This document shows, piece by piece, positions 12,830-24,606 of a stretch of DNA of 64,000 bases (position 1 is the stretch's first letter; each line of letters opens with the position of its first letter). A program made the translations under genes and the position numbers. This stretch comes from Gonocerus acuteangulatus. Lineage: Eukaryota > Arthropoda > Insecta > Hemiptera > Coreidae. A model generated the notes under the pieces. The model did no database searches, had not been told where the DNA came from, and was given only the letters and a program-made list of their open reading frames with translations. The DNA lies in assembly GCA_946811695.1 (NCBI GenBank), contig OX328123.1, positions 33,263,373-33,327,372 on the forward strand, read 5' to 3'.

Positions 12830-13164
12830 CCATTTACAAAGAATTTCTTAGATTTGACCATTTTGTACTGACGTGTCGTTCATTTGTATCAAAAATGGAC
12901 ACCTGCCGCCACATTGGTATCAAAGACGGACATTTGTCAAATTTTGTTTCAAAACCGGACAAGTGTATTTTCAAAGGTAATTTTCACTAATTTGTTGACG
13001 GATATTGATATTAGAAACAGAACAATATAAATTTAAGTTTAAACATATAAGCCTAATTATGAAATAAATATTTTCAAAAAATATTCACTATAACTTGCAT
13101 AACATAAAACGCAATTTTCTCAACATTTAGAAAATTACAGGTGTCCATCATTGATATTAAGCCA

Positions 13165-13170
<6 letters not shown>
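12830..13170 (-). repeat. Repeat C copy 2
   Basis: Inverted relative to 7684-7915: ATATTAAGCCACTCATATA abuts the TA tract, and several AAAACGGACAxxTG motifs occur between 12885 and 12965. Confidence 0.5.

Positions 13171-13236
<66 letters not shown>
13170..13236. repeat. (TA)n microsatellite
   Basis: TA run bordering repeat C. Confidence 0.95.
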
Positions 13237-13237
<1 letters not shown>

Positions 13238-13283
13238 CATTTGACTAATATGCTGGAGGTTTTCTACTTTCTTTGTTCATGGA

Positions 13284-13415
13284 TCGGATTCAGGTTCCCA
13301 GGCCGTCCCTTGGCCCACCCAGCCTTGAATTAATTTATTAATGGCTACTCGCAAAGAGGAAACTCAGGTGGCAAAGAACTAACCACACTATCTCCCTAGT
13401 TTGTATTATGGTCGA
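13284..13415 (+). mobile_element. SINE3 fragment
   Basis: Matches the middle of SINE3 at 37.1-37.3 kb: CCCAGGCCGTCCCTTGG, CCAGCCTTGAATTAATTTA and CACACTATCTCCCTAGT. Both the tRNA head and the 3' tail are missing. It is followed by a (TA)n/(TG)n tract at 13421-13480. Confidence 0.7.
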
Positions 13416-13417
13416 TA

Positions 13418-13478
<61 letters not shown>

Positions 13479-13489
13479 TTATATATATA

Positions 13490-13903
13490 ATAATATGTTT
13501 GGTTCCCAGCAGGCTCAAAACCTTTACCAATTTTGGTGAAATTTGTGACAAACATACTTTCTCTGATTTAAAAGTTCTCTCTAACGAGCCGAATTGTGTA
13601 GGGTTTTCCTTCTCTGTGAAATGACCAAAATTTCAATTTCTGCAGTTTTCCCCTTCTGTAGAAATTGTAATTAACAAACAAATTGGCCTTTTTTGGCCAG
13701 AAAATTTGTTTCAGCAAAGCTACCAACGCCATGGACGTCTATTAGGCCTAGTTTCTCAATTATTGTAACTACTTGATGTTTGTTCAGTTCTTTAAAAATC
13801 GCTTAATCCAATACATTTGTGTATAAAATAAAGAAATGGTTTGTTATACAGCATAAATAGACATGCATAATAATAAAGTATTTTCGGTAAAGGCGTTTTT
13901 TTT
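13490..13903. other. Unassigned intergenic
   Basis: No recognisable gene or repeat. Confidence 0.4.
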
Positions 13904-14061
13904 AGCGTGGTTCCTCCCTCCCCCATAGGGAGGAACCCCGCTTATAGGGTTGATACAATGAAACAATCCGGAAGTGCCGACTAGAAAATTTCGCGTTTCA
14001 GAACCCCTAGAGACCGAAAATAACGGTGGTTCAAATTTGTATATATATATATATATATATA

Positions 14062-14126
<65 letters not shown>

Positions 14127-15487
14127 CTGTTCGCTCATTTCTGGCTTCCCTGATGGTCCGATTTTGATGAAATTTGGTACAAAAATCTGTCGTCCAATTT
14201 GAAAGGTCAAGTTCGTTAACCAGCAAAATCCGCCCACTGGAAGATGGCGTTTGGGGCGAAATTCGCGCAGAAAAAATCGTAACGCTTACGTTTTTGAGTA
14301 CATAAGCTTGTAAGTACTCTTTTTATAGGCTTATTGGGCTAGAAAAACGAATGAAACCATTTTCAAGGCGATAGCTTTAACCGTTGTCGAGAAAATTGGA
14401 AAAATAGTTTTTGAATTCCGTTTTTGGTTTGGGTACTTAGAATCACGGGATTCAGTTGAAACATTATCTGCATGTTCTAATTTCATTAAAACTAATATGT
14501 TGAAAGTTATGTTACGTTTGGAGTTAAGGAAGGGTTAGAATAAAATATTTTATGAACAGACATGAAAAGTTTTGGTAACTTTGTATACTTTCCTTAATAT
14601 CTCGAAAAAGGTTGAGAATCTTGGGGAACGGAAGATGACCATTAGAAAGCTCACTAAATGTTCTATAAAAATGGTTCTGATGAAAGTTTTGATTAGGCGA
14701 TGTCAATCGGAGAAATAAGAGCATAAAACTTTAAAGTAATTGATTTCGCTTATTCGAACTGTTCTTTTTCTCTTTGATTTTGGTACTTAGAATTATGGGA
14801 TTCAGTTGAAACATTTTCTGCATGTTCTACATTCATTAAAACTAATATGTTGAAATTTTTGTTACGTTTGGAGTTTAGGAAGGGTTAGAATAAAATATTT
14901 TATTAACATACATAAAAAGTTTTGGTAACTTTGTATACTTTCCTTAATATCTCGAAAAAGGTTGAGAATCTTGGGAAACGGAACATGACCATTAGAAAGC
15001 TCACTAAATGTTCTACAAAAATGATTCTGATGAAAGTTTTGATTAGGCGATGTCAATCGGAGAAATAAGTGCATAAAACTTTAAAGTAATTGATTTCGCT
15101 TATTCGAACTGTTCTTTTTGTCTGTTTTTTATTCCTTGTTATTTTTAAATTGCTTATAGTCAGATAATGTATTTGACAATAAAACAGATTAAGTAAAATA
15201 AGAAGATCAATTTATTGTTAGAAATGTAGCGTTCAAAGAGAGAGATCCCAAGGCTTTCCAAATGCCTCTGAGCGGAGGCCTTTCTGCCCGACTTATGGTA
15301 TAGCTGACCCATACAGGTAAGATTGTAAATCAGGACCTTTCAAGACTGGTTTGTTTGAGATTTCATTTGGATAGCTGTTTCGCTATTGATCTAAACAAAG
15401 TAATAACTGTTTCTATTCTATGCCTTCATAAACACTAGAGATAAGAACGGAACCGCGCTAAGATGACGCAGTTCCTGCGAATCGGAC
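13904..15487 (-). mobile_element. Family A element A4, complete
   Basis: Complete copy with both ends. On the plus strand it starts TTTT|AGCGTGGTTCC with the GGTTCCTCCCT/AGGGAGGAACC hairpin and ends CGGAC|TTTT. The TA tract is at 14040-14121. The interior holds two tandem copies of the ~340-350-bp unit (similar ORFs at 14524-14724 and 14862-15074 mark the period). Very similar in inverted orientation to A8. Confidence 0.8.
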
Positions 15488-15499
15488 TTTTTTTTTGTG

Positions 15500-16368
15500 T
15501 CTTTTCGGATACGGCCAGCTTAGACGACTCCTTGGACCATCATCTAAACTATCGACACAGAACAAATTTCCGATAAATAAAACAATCATTCGACCCATCT
15601 GGACATACGGACTGGAACTCTGGGATCTGCTAAAAAAAAAAAAAAAAATCAGTCCCCTAACAGGCCACAAGGGCCCAGAGGGGCAGATACTGTAGAGGTA
15701 TCTTATTCTTGACCGTACGGGTCGCTAGGGAGATATTGTAGTCAACATTATGCTCCGGCCGCCTGATTTTCCCCTTGGCTGCTTCGACTGCTAGAGTCAT
15801 TAGCACCCAAGGTACCCATTATTAATTAAATTAATTAAAGGCTGGGTGAGCCTAGGGACGATCTGGGACCCCATATCCAAGGATCTGCTAAAACATCTAA
15901 CATTAACAGAATACAGGCATTCCAGTCAAAAGTCCTCCGTAAAATTGTAAATGACCCTTTCTACGTCTGCAATAAAACCCTACACAATGACCTTAACATC
16001 CCATTTGTCCTTGACCCTGCTAAAACCCGTTTCCAAACGTTCCACTCCAAATTTTTTTACCATCCTAATCCTGAAGGTCAACCCTTATCTTCCCAATCCC
16101 ATCCAGACAATCCTCCCAGGCGGCTTAAGAGACAGTGGCCCCGAGACAATTTACTTGCCTGATCTTTTCATGACCATTAAAATATTTATTGAGACACCTC
16201 CGGAAGTGCCAACTTATTGCAAGAAGGCAAATCTTCTTCCAAATATTTTTTTTTATTTATTTTTTATTTTACTTTTGCCAGTTTTGTCAACTTGTACATA
16301 AAATATCTGCCTCGACATACTTGATCATTGTACTGTTAATCAGTACAGATTTAAAATAAATAAAAAAG
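15500..16368 (+). pseudogene. Jockey-like LINE 3' end, split by a SINE
   Basis: Encodes the C-terminal tail typical of Jockey-clade pol proteins. The pieces, in shifting frames, are LGPSSKLSTQNK and IIRPIWTYGLELWDL before the SINE, then INRIQAFQSKVLRKIVNDPF, NKTLHNDLNIPF and, shifted again, RRLKRQWPRD after it. At least two frameshifts are present. A 3' UTR ends in an A/T-rich tail (TTTAAAATAAATAAAAAAG) at about 16368. It is 5' truncated just beyond A4. A second copy lies at 46038-46415. Confidence 0.8.
15634..15890 (-). mobile_element. SINE3 copy inserted in the Jockey relic
   Basis: Flanked by the 13-bp duplication GGATCTGCTAAAA (about 15622-15634 and 15881-15894), so boundaries are accurate to a few bases. 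It is 5' truncated and lacks the tRNA head. On its own sense strand the 3' end is GGGGACTGA followed by a T run, a poly(T) rather than poly(A) tail. Confidence 0.8.
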
Positions 16369-17355
16369 ACGTTTTTTCACCGTTGACCCATGTTATGAAT
16401 GAAGGTAAAACCAACAATATCAAGACATTTTAATCGAATTCGCTGGGAACAACCCATCGAAAGTTATATTAGATAGATAGCAATCACAGATCGGAGATAA
16501 ATCCCAAAAACTGACTAAAATTTGGGCTATAAAATATAAAATGAATATCAAATTTTGATTTCGCATTCCGAGGTGGATAAATTTCAGTTAATATTCGAAA
16601 TTTTTTTTCCATTCCTGGATTATTGAGTAGGGTTAACCTTCCTCATGGAATTACAAAGACTTGAAGGTAACCTATAGACTCAAGTTCAATAAGGATTCCG
16701 TGCTTCAAAATTATTAATCAATGTTTAAAGGGCAATTTGGGCATTTGGGAAAATTGCTCTGCCCAAAACGTATAATATCCCACGTAATTTTAAAAACGAT
16801 GGCTTTATCTTTAAAAAAATTTTTATCAGATGCCATCGAGCCGTGGAGAGACGTATGACTTACTACTTAAAGGTTTGACTAACTATAATCATAAGGAAAC
16901 ATTTACGCTATCCAACGAAAAATAAATATGGTGACGAAATGAATTAAATACGCGTGCCAGATATCTGCTTTATGTTTTCAGAACATGGTCAAATATGTCT
17001 GGTCTGTGTCTAGTTCAATCTTGACGTCAGAGGGAAGAGAAAGGCCTTGGTTTCAATTCGAATCATGGTGTACTTTTTTTTTTTTTTTTAATTTAGCGGC
17101 GCATCGACTTCCAAAGACTGAACGGCCGAGCTGTCTTTGCAACCCTTTCTGAACTTTCATGATTGCCCTTTTCAGTGAGGCAATCCCATTTTTTTTTTTT
17201 TTTTTTTTTGTCTAGTTAATTTTTTCCCCGAATTGATTCGAATTTTTACTCTAGAAATTTAAATTGTATTGTATTAATAGAATAAAGAACCTATCAAAAC
17301 CTTTTTCAAAATTTTTATTTTAAAATTTATAAATTTAATGAAAACTGTTATTTAT
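16369..17355. other. Unassigned intergenic with SINE-like fragment
   Basis: No gene seen. Positions 17070-17210 hold a T tract followed by GCGGCGCATCGACTT, the sequence found at the SINE1 tail, but the rest of that stretch does not match SINE1. A second T run follows at 17191-17209. Confidence 0.4.
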
Positions 17356-17359
17356 TTAT

Positions 17360-17740
17360 TTATTTTTTAAAATTGTTACTAATAAATGCTTTTTTATCGT
17401 GAAGAGGTAGTCGAACATTGAGATTGAGAAGGTGTACATAACCGGGGTTCGGTCATCTGTTGAATAAAACTACATTTTATAACTAAAATGAGTCCTGAGG
17501 GTAATCAGAAATGTAGCCTCCACGATACGGAACTGTTCTCCCTCCCCTCCATATTCCTGAAGAAGGCTTGTAAGTCAAGCCGAAACGCTGGAAGATATAT
17601 CACTTATTTTTGTTATAAAATGTAGTTTTATTTACAACTGACCGAATCCAGATTAGCAACGCCTTCTCAATCTCAACGGTCGACTACCTATTCACAGTGA
17701 ACAAGTATTTATTAGTAACAATTTAATTAAAAAATAAAAA
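17360..17740. repeat. Inverted repeat with hammerhead/Penelope-like hairpin at its centre
   Basis: Imperfect arms of about 125 bp, 17360-17483 and 17612-17740 (anchors ATTGTTACTAATAAAT, GGTAGTCGA, TTGAGATTGAGAAGG, AAAACTACATTTTATAAC), enclose a spacer. The spacer contains CTGAAGAAGGCTTG, loop TAAGT, then CAAGCCGAAACGCTGG: a perfect 6-bp stem between a CTGANGA box and a GAAAC box. This is consistent with two head-to-head Penelope-type termini, but no GIY-YIG or RT sequence is present. Confidence 0.6.
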
Positions 17741-17893
17741 ACCGAAAGTTCTCAAAAAATTTAAACCGATCTTCTACCTATTTTATACTAAACAAGAGAT
17801 ATGTTTGTTCCCCTACTTTGATTCACATCTTTAAATACAAAATTTTGAATTTATATTGAAAAATCATCCAAAAATACTCACTTAAGAGTGGTA

Positions 17894-17958
17894 TTTTATT
17901 AACAGATACATATATGTAGTCTTAAGTTAAGACTACATATATGTATCTGTTAATAAAA
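17894..17958. repeat. 65-bp perfect palindrome
   Basis: Arms 17894-17925 and 17927-17958 are exact 32-nt reverse complements around a single central G. The arm includes AACAGATACATATATGTAGT. Confidence 0.95.
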
Positions 17959-18121
17959 ATAAATCTTCCGTCATCCCACCCCAGTAACTAGTATTTGAAT
18001 ATCTTAGTTTAAATGAATTTTAAATATTTGAATTAAGTTTCAATTGAATACATCGTTTCTGAGTATCCAAACCGAAAATTAGTTAGGAAAACTAATTTTA
18101 AATAAATGTATTTACATACAT

Positions 18122-18162
<41 letters not shown>

Positions 18163-18429
18163 CTATATTTATGAGAAGTATTTCATTTCTTACAAGTTTG
18201 ACATTGGATATTCAGTGACGGATGCAAATTTCAATTCGGGAAGTAGGGAAAAATTATCCATTGGTTCGATAAATGTTATCTGATGTAATGCTCGATATTA
18301 ATTAGCTTTTCAATCAATTAGGCAATCCATTTAGATAATTAGCTCCGATAATGTTGAGTACTAGTGTGATTATCACGCAGAGTCAAGTCAGTGAGAAGTT
18401 TAGAGGATATTGGCTAACGCTCAAGTATT
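17959..18429. other. Unassigned intergenic
   Basis: Contains a CA/TA microsatellite at 18121-18160 and nothing else recognised. Confidence 0.4.
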
Positions 18430-20792
18430 TTCAAGTTCAATCTACTGCATTTCTTCCTTTCTTCTCATGATCTTATTCAAATAACTTTTGATTTACCTAT
18501 CCATACTATCACAAACAAATTCTTTACGTTTCGTAACCTTAATGCTCTGTCCTTTGAACAATTAGAACCTGATTTAGAAAACTTTCCTTACGATTCCATT
18601 TATTCCTCTGACTCCATAGATGACATGGTTAACTCCTTAACTCATCACCTCCACTCCCTTTTAGATTCCCATGCTCCTCTTCAAACCCGCCGGTTCAACC
18701 GTCCTCCTGCTCCCTGGCTTACACCCGAGCTCAAATCATTAATAAAAAGAAGAGAAGCAGCGAGAAGAAAATTAAGACGGACCCGTCTTCCTCAAGATTA
18801 CTCCTCCTACAAATACTTGCTTAACCTCACCCAATCCTCCATCCGTCGAGCTAAGTCCCTCTACGTCCACCAATCCCTATCCAATGCTCCTGACTCTAAA
18901 ACAAAATGGTCAATCCTTCGTAAACTTTCCCTTTGCAAAACTAACCGTCCTTGCTCTATCTCATTATCCCCTGATGTTCTTAATGCTCACTTTGTATCTT
19001 CTCCCTCAGTCCTATCCAGTCCTCCTATACCTTCCACACTACCTTTTAATTCCAACAACTTCTACTTCTCCTATATTACCCCAGAAGATCTTCTAACCGC
19101 GGTCCTTCAATCCCGAACCAATGACTACGGTCCAGACTCTGTTCCCGTTAAACTGATTAAGGCCTGCTTACCCGCAATCCTTCCTATCCTTCTTCACATA
19201 TACAACTATTCCCTTCAAAACTCGACTTTTCCTTCTCGATGGAAAACAGCGTTGGTTCGCCCTCTTAACAAAATATCAAACCCCTGCTCTCCGAAGGATT
19301 TCCGTCCTATCTCCCTTCTATCCAATCTTTCCAAACCTTTAGAGCGCCTGGTCCAATCTCAAGTATCCAACCACCTTGAACAAAATAATCTCCGTAACCC
19401 TCTCCAGTCTGGCTTCCGTCCTTCATACTCCACTCAATCAGCGCTCATAAAAATCACCCATGACATTCAAACTGCCATAGATAACCAACAGCTCACTATT
19501 CTAGTTCTCCTAGATTTTTAAAAAGCATTTGATACCGTAGACCATCAAATCCTCCTCACCAAACTCCAATCTCTTTCCTTTTCCAACAGTGCCATTAGCT
19601 GGTTCCAATCCTTTCTATCCAATCGATCCCAATACGTGGTCATCCCCGTCAGCAATCCTTCTAGCCCTCTTCCTCTTTCCCGTGGTGTACCGCAGGGCTC
19701 CTCGTTATCCCCAACTCTATTTTCTGTTTACATCAATGATCTTCCTCTTTCCATAGTTCATTCCAAGTTTCATCTTTACGCTGACGATACCCAAATCTAC
19801 CTATCCTTTAAGCCCTCTTTGCTACGAGATGCTGTAGACAAGCTGCAAGTAGATCTTAACAACATCAATGCTTGGGCTGCAGCTAATAAGCTTTCCCTGA
19901 ATCCAGACAAATCCAAAGCCATTGTTATAGGCTCCCAATCCCTCATAAGTTCTACTTCCCCTTTTCCAGCCCTTTACCTTAACAGCATCCCTATAAAATA
20001 TTGTAAATCAGTTAAAAATCTTGGGATCATATTTGATCAGAACCTTTCCTGGAAAAATCATATTTCCCAAATTTCCCGTCGGTCCATATTTATCCTGAGA
20101 CAGCTCAACCTCTCCCGCCATCTCCTGCCAACAAAGACCCGTCAACTCCTCGTAACTTCCCTATTATTCCCCCAGTTTGACTATGGTTGTTTGGTGTACG
20201 GTGGACTTTCTGGCGATCTCGAGGCAAAACTCAAACGCCTCATGAACTGTTTCATTCGTTTTATCCTCGGGATCCCCAGAGACTCCCACATCACATTTCT
20301 ACCAGGAGCTAAATTGGCTATTCCCTCTTTATCGTCGTCAGTACTTCCTCGGCTCAGTCCTTTACCAAGTAATTCAATCCCGTAGACCTTCTTATATTTT
20401 TCAACTTCTTAAATTTAAATCCTCGGTTCACTCCCGTAACACCCGATCTCGTCCTTCCGATCTTTATATTCCTTCCCACCGAACAGCAATATTCGAAAAA
20501 TCATTCGTCACCCGTGCCACCTCGCTATGGAATTCCTTACCTCTGTCTGTCCGCCATTCTACCAACCTTTAAACCTTTAAATCCCGACTCTTCCACCACC
20601 TTCTATCCCTCCAAGTTTTACCCAACCCCTAGTCTATATTGAAGCTGTACACTATATACTGATACTGATAGCATTTATAAGTTTTTAAGTTTATACGTAA
20701 AATTCAAAATTATTTTGTAATTTCAAAATTATTCCTATGGGAATTCTGTCCCGGAATAAGAATAAAACTTTTCATTCATTCATTCATTCATT
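18430..20792 (+). pseudogene. CR1/L2-like LINE ORF2, nearly intact reverse transcriptase
   Basis: Pol protein of a non-LTR retrotransposon, 5' truncated inside the AP-endonuclease domain (only its last motif, SSHDLIQITFDLP, remains). RT motifs then follow in order: DYGPDSVPVKLIKACLP, FPSRWKTALVRPLNK, DFRPISLLSNLSKPLERLV, SGFRPSYSTQSAL, LLDF*KAFDTVDHQ, RGVPQGSSLSPTLFSVYIND, the catalytic YADD (19777-19788) and LNPDKSKAIVIGS. The stop TAA at 19519-19521 replaces the usual Ser, and the same frame continues. A frameshift near 20320-20345 moves the tail, which keeps RTAIFEKSFVTRATSLWNSL. The 3' UTR ends in AATAAAACTTTTC and about five ATTC units (20771-20792), a short-repeat tail as seen in CR1/L2 elements. 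Few lesions suggest a relatively young copy. A Met-initiated segment runs from 18625. Confidence 0.9.
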
Positions 20793-20824
20793 AAAAAACG
20801 CGCTAAGCGTATTCCTTAGATGGT

Positions 20825-20843
20825 GGGGGGGGGGGGGGGGGGG
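20825..20843 (+). repeat. Poly(G) tract
   Basis: Nineteen consecutive G just downstream of the CR1-like tail. Confidence 0.95.
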
Positions 20844-20864
20844 TGTACACTGCATCCATGAGTA

Positions 20865-21160
20865 AGTTGCTTGAAATAACCAATTAAATAAAAAAATAAT
20901 ACTTTTTATTACTTTATTTATTTAGGGATTCAACAATTGTCATTCACCCCTCCTCCACCTCTTAGCTATATTATATATTTAATGAACCAATGACTCAACT
21001 GCATAATAAATACCCCAAGAACACTTTTGTTTAATGATCTTCATGAATAATAAAAGCGTCCACATTTAAAAAAACAATATCCCAAAACCAAGACAACCGG
21101 AATCAAGCAGAGACCGGAAACTGCGCCCTTGTTCGGCGCCCCTAGTAGTTCAAATAACCC
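20865..21160 (+). mobile_element. Diverged family B fragment
   Basis: The order of motifs (GCTTGAAATAACC, an A+T-rich stretch, GATCTTCATGAATAATAAAAG, then a GC-rich CCGGAAACTGCGCCC...CGGCGCCCCTAG block) parallels B1 at 39100-39360. Similarity is low and no ends are preserved. Confidence 0.35.
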
Positions 21161-21389
21161 CAACTTCTTGCAATATAATAAAAATTACTGCTGATAAAGG
21201 CAAATTAGAAATTTGGGTCTGGAATATTAATTTATAATATATATGTTTATATATATATATATATATACATTGCGAAAAAATTTCACAAATGTAGATTTTT
21301 CATTCTAGGGTTTAAAATCGACGGGTCGGGAATGTGTTATTACATTATCCTTAGGTACCTAAAATAGATGCACATTTAGCGTGAATATG

Positions 21390-21565
21390 ATTTAGCGATG
21401 ACTAAACTGGAAAAAAGTTACAAACAGCGTCACTGGCGTTCGCGCATGCGCGGTGGCCATGTACGAAATAAAAGACTGTGTGTTATATAGTACATTACAT
21501 AGGTTTGTCTGGTGGACCTAAAGCATATTTATATTTCTGAATTTGAGCAGAAGGCGCTGAACGAT
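21390..21565 (+). repeat. Repeat M2 copy 1, with NRF-1-like palindrome
   Basis: Shared blocks with 28635-28815 (inverted) and 61408-61500: GACTAAACT, GCGTTCGCG, ATGTACGA, ACATTACATAGGTT, GTGGACCTAAAGCATAT. Contains GCGCATGCGC at 21442-21451, the core of the NRF-1 consensus. Probably a small DNA transposon; termini unresolved. Confidence 0.6.
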
Positions 21566-22660
21566 TTTTTTGGGGGGAGGGGGTTAAAGGAAATGTTTTG
21601 TAAAATATAAATATTAATAAATATGAGACCAATGCGGGGTTTGTAAACCTCACATTACATTACATCAGAACAATTTAAACGAAACAGTACAGACACACGT
21701 GGAGGGAAGAACTTGAACAAGCCTTCTCGGAAAGAATGAAAGCCCAATGTAGCAATAAGGAAAACCACACAAAAATAATTAATTGCATTGAGTACGTAAC
21801 CTCTTCCATTTATTTGAAGAATTTGCTTATAATAATAATAATTATAAATGTGGACAGCATTGGTCTCTTCCTATATTTTGTTAAATATTTCGATCATTTG
21901 TCAAAACGTTTTCTCATAGGGACTAAACGTTCCTTGAGAAAAGTTTTGGAGGAAAATAATTTTGGAGAAATGTTTTACCTATGGCCTATGCCAGTGGTGT
22001 ACGGTTGGGGCTGGATATGGTCTGGAGTGATTAAGCCTAGTACAATATGGTATTTGGAAAGTGCATTGACAATGGTATAAATCTGCAGACAGAGCGAGTG
22101 TATGAGCGAGTCGACAGAGGTCAGATATGGAGAAGCTGCAGTTAGTGAAGCTTGTTGTCTTCCATGTTATTTTTTTTTATTTATTTATTTTTTTTTTGAT
22201 ACATTGTATTTTCAACAATGCTTATGGGAATAAAGGAGCAATTCGAGAAGTTTTGGTTTGTATAGGAGTGGAAGAAGTAAATTTTAAGCATCCATATTGC
22301 TGGACATGTGATTGCCGAATGTTGTAGGAAGGTGAAGGACTACCAAGCATTGATCATTCACCACAATGACAACTCTAAGATAACGAGAGAATCTGGGCTG
22401 TTCGCATGCCTCCTTAATGCCATTCATTAACAAATATCTGACGAACCACATTCCAATTAGTGGAAGATTTTATTTTTATTATAAAAAAATTGCATATAAA
22501 CATGTACCAATACATTAAAATAAATAATTGTCCCACTTACCTTATCCTTATTATTGCTCCCATAACATCCTTATCTTTGATGTGATTTGAAATTGTTACA
22601 ATAGGAATTTGTAATTTTCTGATTTCTCAGGTAATGAATTTTTACTTCTCTTCAGGTCAA
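21566..22660. other. Unassigned intergenic
   Basis: No convincing gene. ORFs of 66-114 codons here show no family features and use typical A+T-rich background composition. Confidence 0.4.
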
Positions 22661-22664
22661 GGCC

Positions 22665-22898
22665 TCTTGAATCAGCCTCCGCCAGTCGTCCCAATTTTTT
22701 GCAGTGCCCATACAGTTACTTACACGAAATTAGGCCCTAGTATCCTGGGAAACACCATCCTTCCAGCGGAGCATCGGCCTCCCACGACTTCTGGTTCCAT
22801 GGAGTACCTCTTCCATCGTCTTTCCTGGCAACGCCGTTGGATCCATGCGAGCCAAATGGCTTGTCCTTGGAGGATCCTTGGAGTCCACACTGATAAAA
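22665..22898 (-). pseudogene. LINE pol C-terminal tail fragment
   Basis: On the minus strand, frames give MEEVLHGTRSRGRPMLRWKD then, shifted, WDDWRRLIQEAL. This is the conserved tail RGRPxxRWxDxV...RxxWRxLxxEA of many animal LINE pol proteins. Several frameshifts. Truncated at about 22898 by the start of A5. Confidence 0.65.
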
Positions 22899-23192
22899 GT
22901 CCGACACGCAGGAACTGCGTCATCTTAGCGTGGTTCCGTTATTATCCCTTGTTTTGAAACCCCCAAATAGGAACTGATATTATTTTGTTTTGTAAAAAAT
23001 GTAAACATATATTCCTCCGAAATCTCAATGAAAAGCCGAATTGTCGGCGAGGCACAGGAAACAGTATTCTAGGCGAAAATGGTTAACCCCGTCTCGATCT
23101 AGGAAAACAGTGTTGCAAATACGTTTCTCCTTTTCTTACCTTGTTTTACTGAAATACATATTTTACTGATATATGCAATTTAAAAAAAAAAA
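22899..23192 (+). mobile_element. Family A 5' end A5
   Basis: GTCCGACACGCAGG start and GCGTGGTTCC inboard repeat after AAAA. Only the first part of the element is present before another 5' end (A6) begins. Confidence 0.65.
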
Positions 23193-24131
23193 GTCCGACT
23201 CGCGTACTGCATCATCTTAGCGTAGTTCCGTTCATATCCCTAATGTCATTTCGAAATGTTGAAATAGAAACAGTTATAATTTTGGTTTGAACCTTTCATG
23301 AAATAATTTATGACCCCAAATAGGTCACGGTTGCAAGGGTACATTCCTCTACATGACATAGAAAAATGACTCCCTGGTCTTGTCAAGATACGCTCTTGAA
23401 ACACACTACTTACTGTTTCTTATTTTCTTTTACCATAATACTAATTATACAGATAAATGCGATTTAAATCAACTACAAAAATCAATTAAAAAGTGATTTA
23501 AACAAAGACAAAACCCCGTTCAAAAGAACCTAACAAACACATTTGATGTTTTAAGCACTTATCTATCCAATTAACATCGCCTAATCGAATGTTGTTTCAG
23601 AATCTTTTTTGTAGATAATTTAGGAAGCTTTCCAATAGTTTCTATCCACTTACCAAGATTTCCCAACTGTTTTCGAGATATTAAGGAAAATATGCGAAGT
23701 TCTAGAAACGTTTCATGTATCTTAATAAAAAATTTATTCTAATCCTTCCTTAACTCCAAATGTAACCAAAATTTAAACATCTTTGTTTGTTATGAATTTC
23801 AAACATACAGAAAATATTTTAACTGAATCCCATGATTCTAAGTACCCAAACCAAAAACTTGATTCGCCAATTATTTTTCCACTTTTCTCGAAAACGGTTC
23901 TTAAAAAATGGTTTCATTCGTTTTCCTACGTCAAGGAACATATAAAAGGAGCACCTCCAAGCATATTATGTAAGCTTATATATTTTTCTGCGCGAATTTC
24001 GCTCCGAAAACCATGTTCCGGTAGGCGGATTTTACTGCTCAACAAACTTGACCTTTCAAATAAGACGAAAGATTTTTGTACCAAATTAAATCAATATCGG
24101 ACCATTTTGGAGACGGTGGGAGAGTGAAAAT

Positions 24132-24200
<69 letters not shown>
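23193..24200 (+). mobile_element. Family A element A6, 3' truncated
   Basis: Starts GTCCGACTCGCG and shares the whole A body up to the (TA)n tract at 24137-24198. After that tract the sequence departs from the family, so the 3' end with the terminal hairpin is missing. Confidence 0.65.
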
Positions 24201-24201
<1 letters not shown>

Positions 24202-24360
24202 GATTATCGCAAGTTAATGACAATACTCCAGGGGGTGAAACTGGACAATAAATGTAGTTCAACACTACCAAACACGTATTTCTCACACTCCGTTCCTGAC
24301 ATCTTTTGTAGAAAATCTTCTTTAAGAATATTGCAAATCCAATGTTTACATATATCTCAT

Positions 24361-24495
24361 TTAAAAAGTAGAAATGAATAATCAATATCAATTCAAAAAG
24401 TAGGAATTAATAATCAATATCAATTCAAAAAGTAGAAATGAATAATCAATATCAATTCAAAAAGTAGAAATGAATAATCAATATCAATTCAAAAA
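24361..24495. repeat. 32-bp satellite, block 1
   Basis: About four copies of a 32-bp unit (GTAGAAATTAATAATC then AATATCAATTCAAAAA). It is the left part of an array interrupted by A7 and A8. Confidence 0.9.
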
Positions 24496-24535
24496 GTCCG
24501 ACTCGCAGGAACTGCGTCATCTTAGCGCGGTTCCA

Positions 24536-24606
<71 letters not shown>

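Noticed and set aside
21736..22327. Two ORFs of 114 and 66 codons as possible genes
   Set aside because: Composition matches background (Ile/Phe/Tyr runs), with no motif or context.
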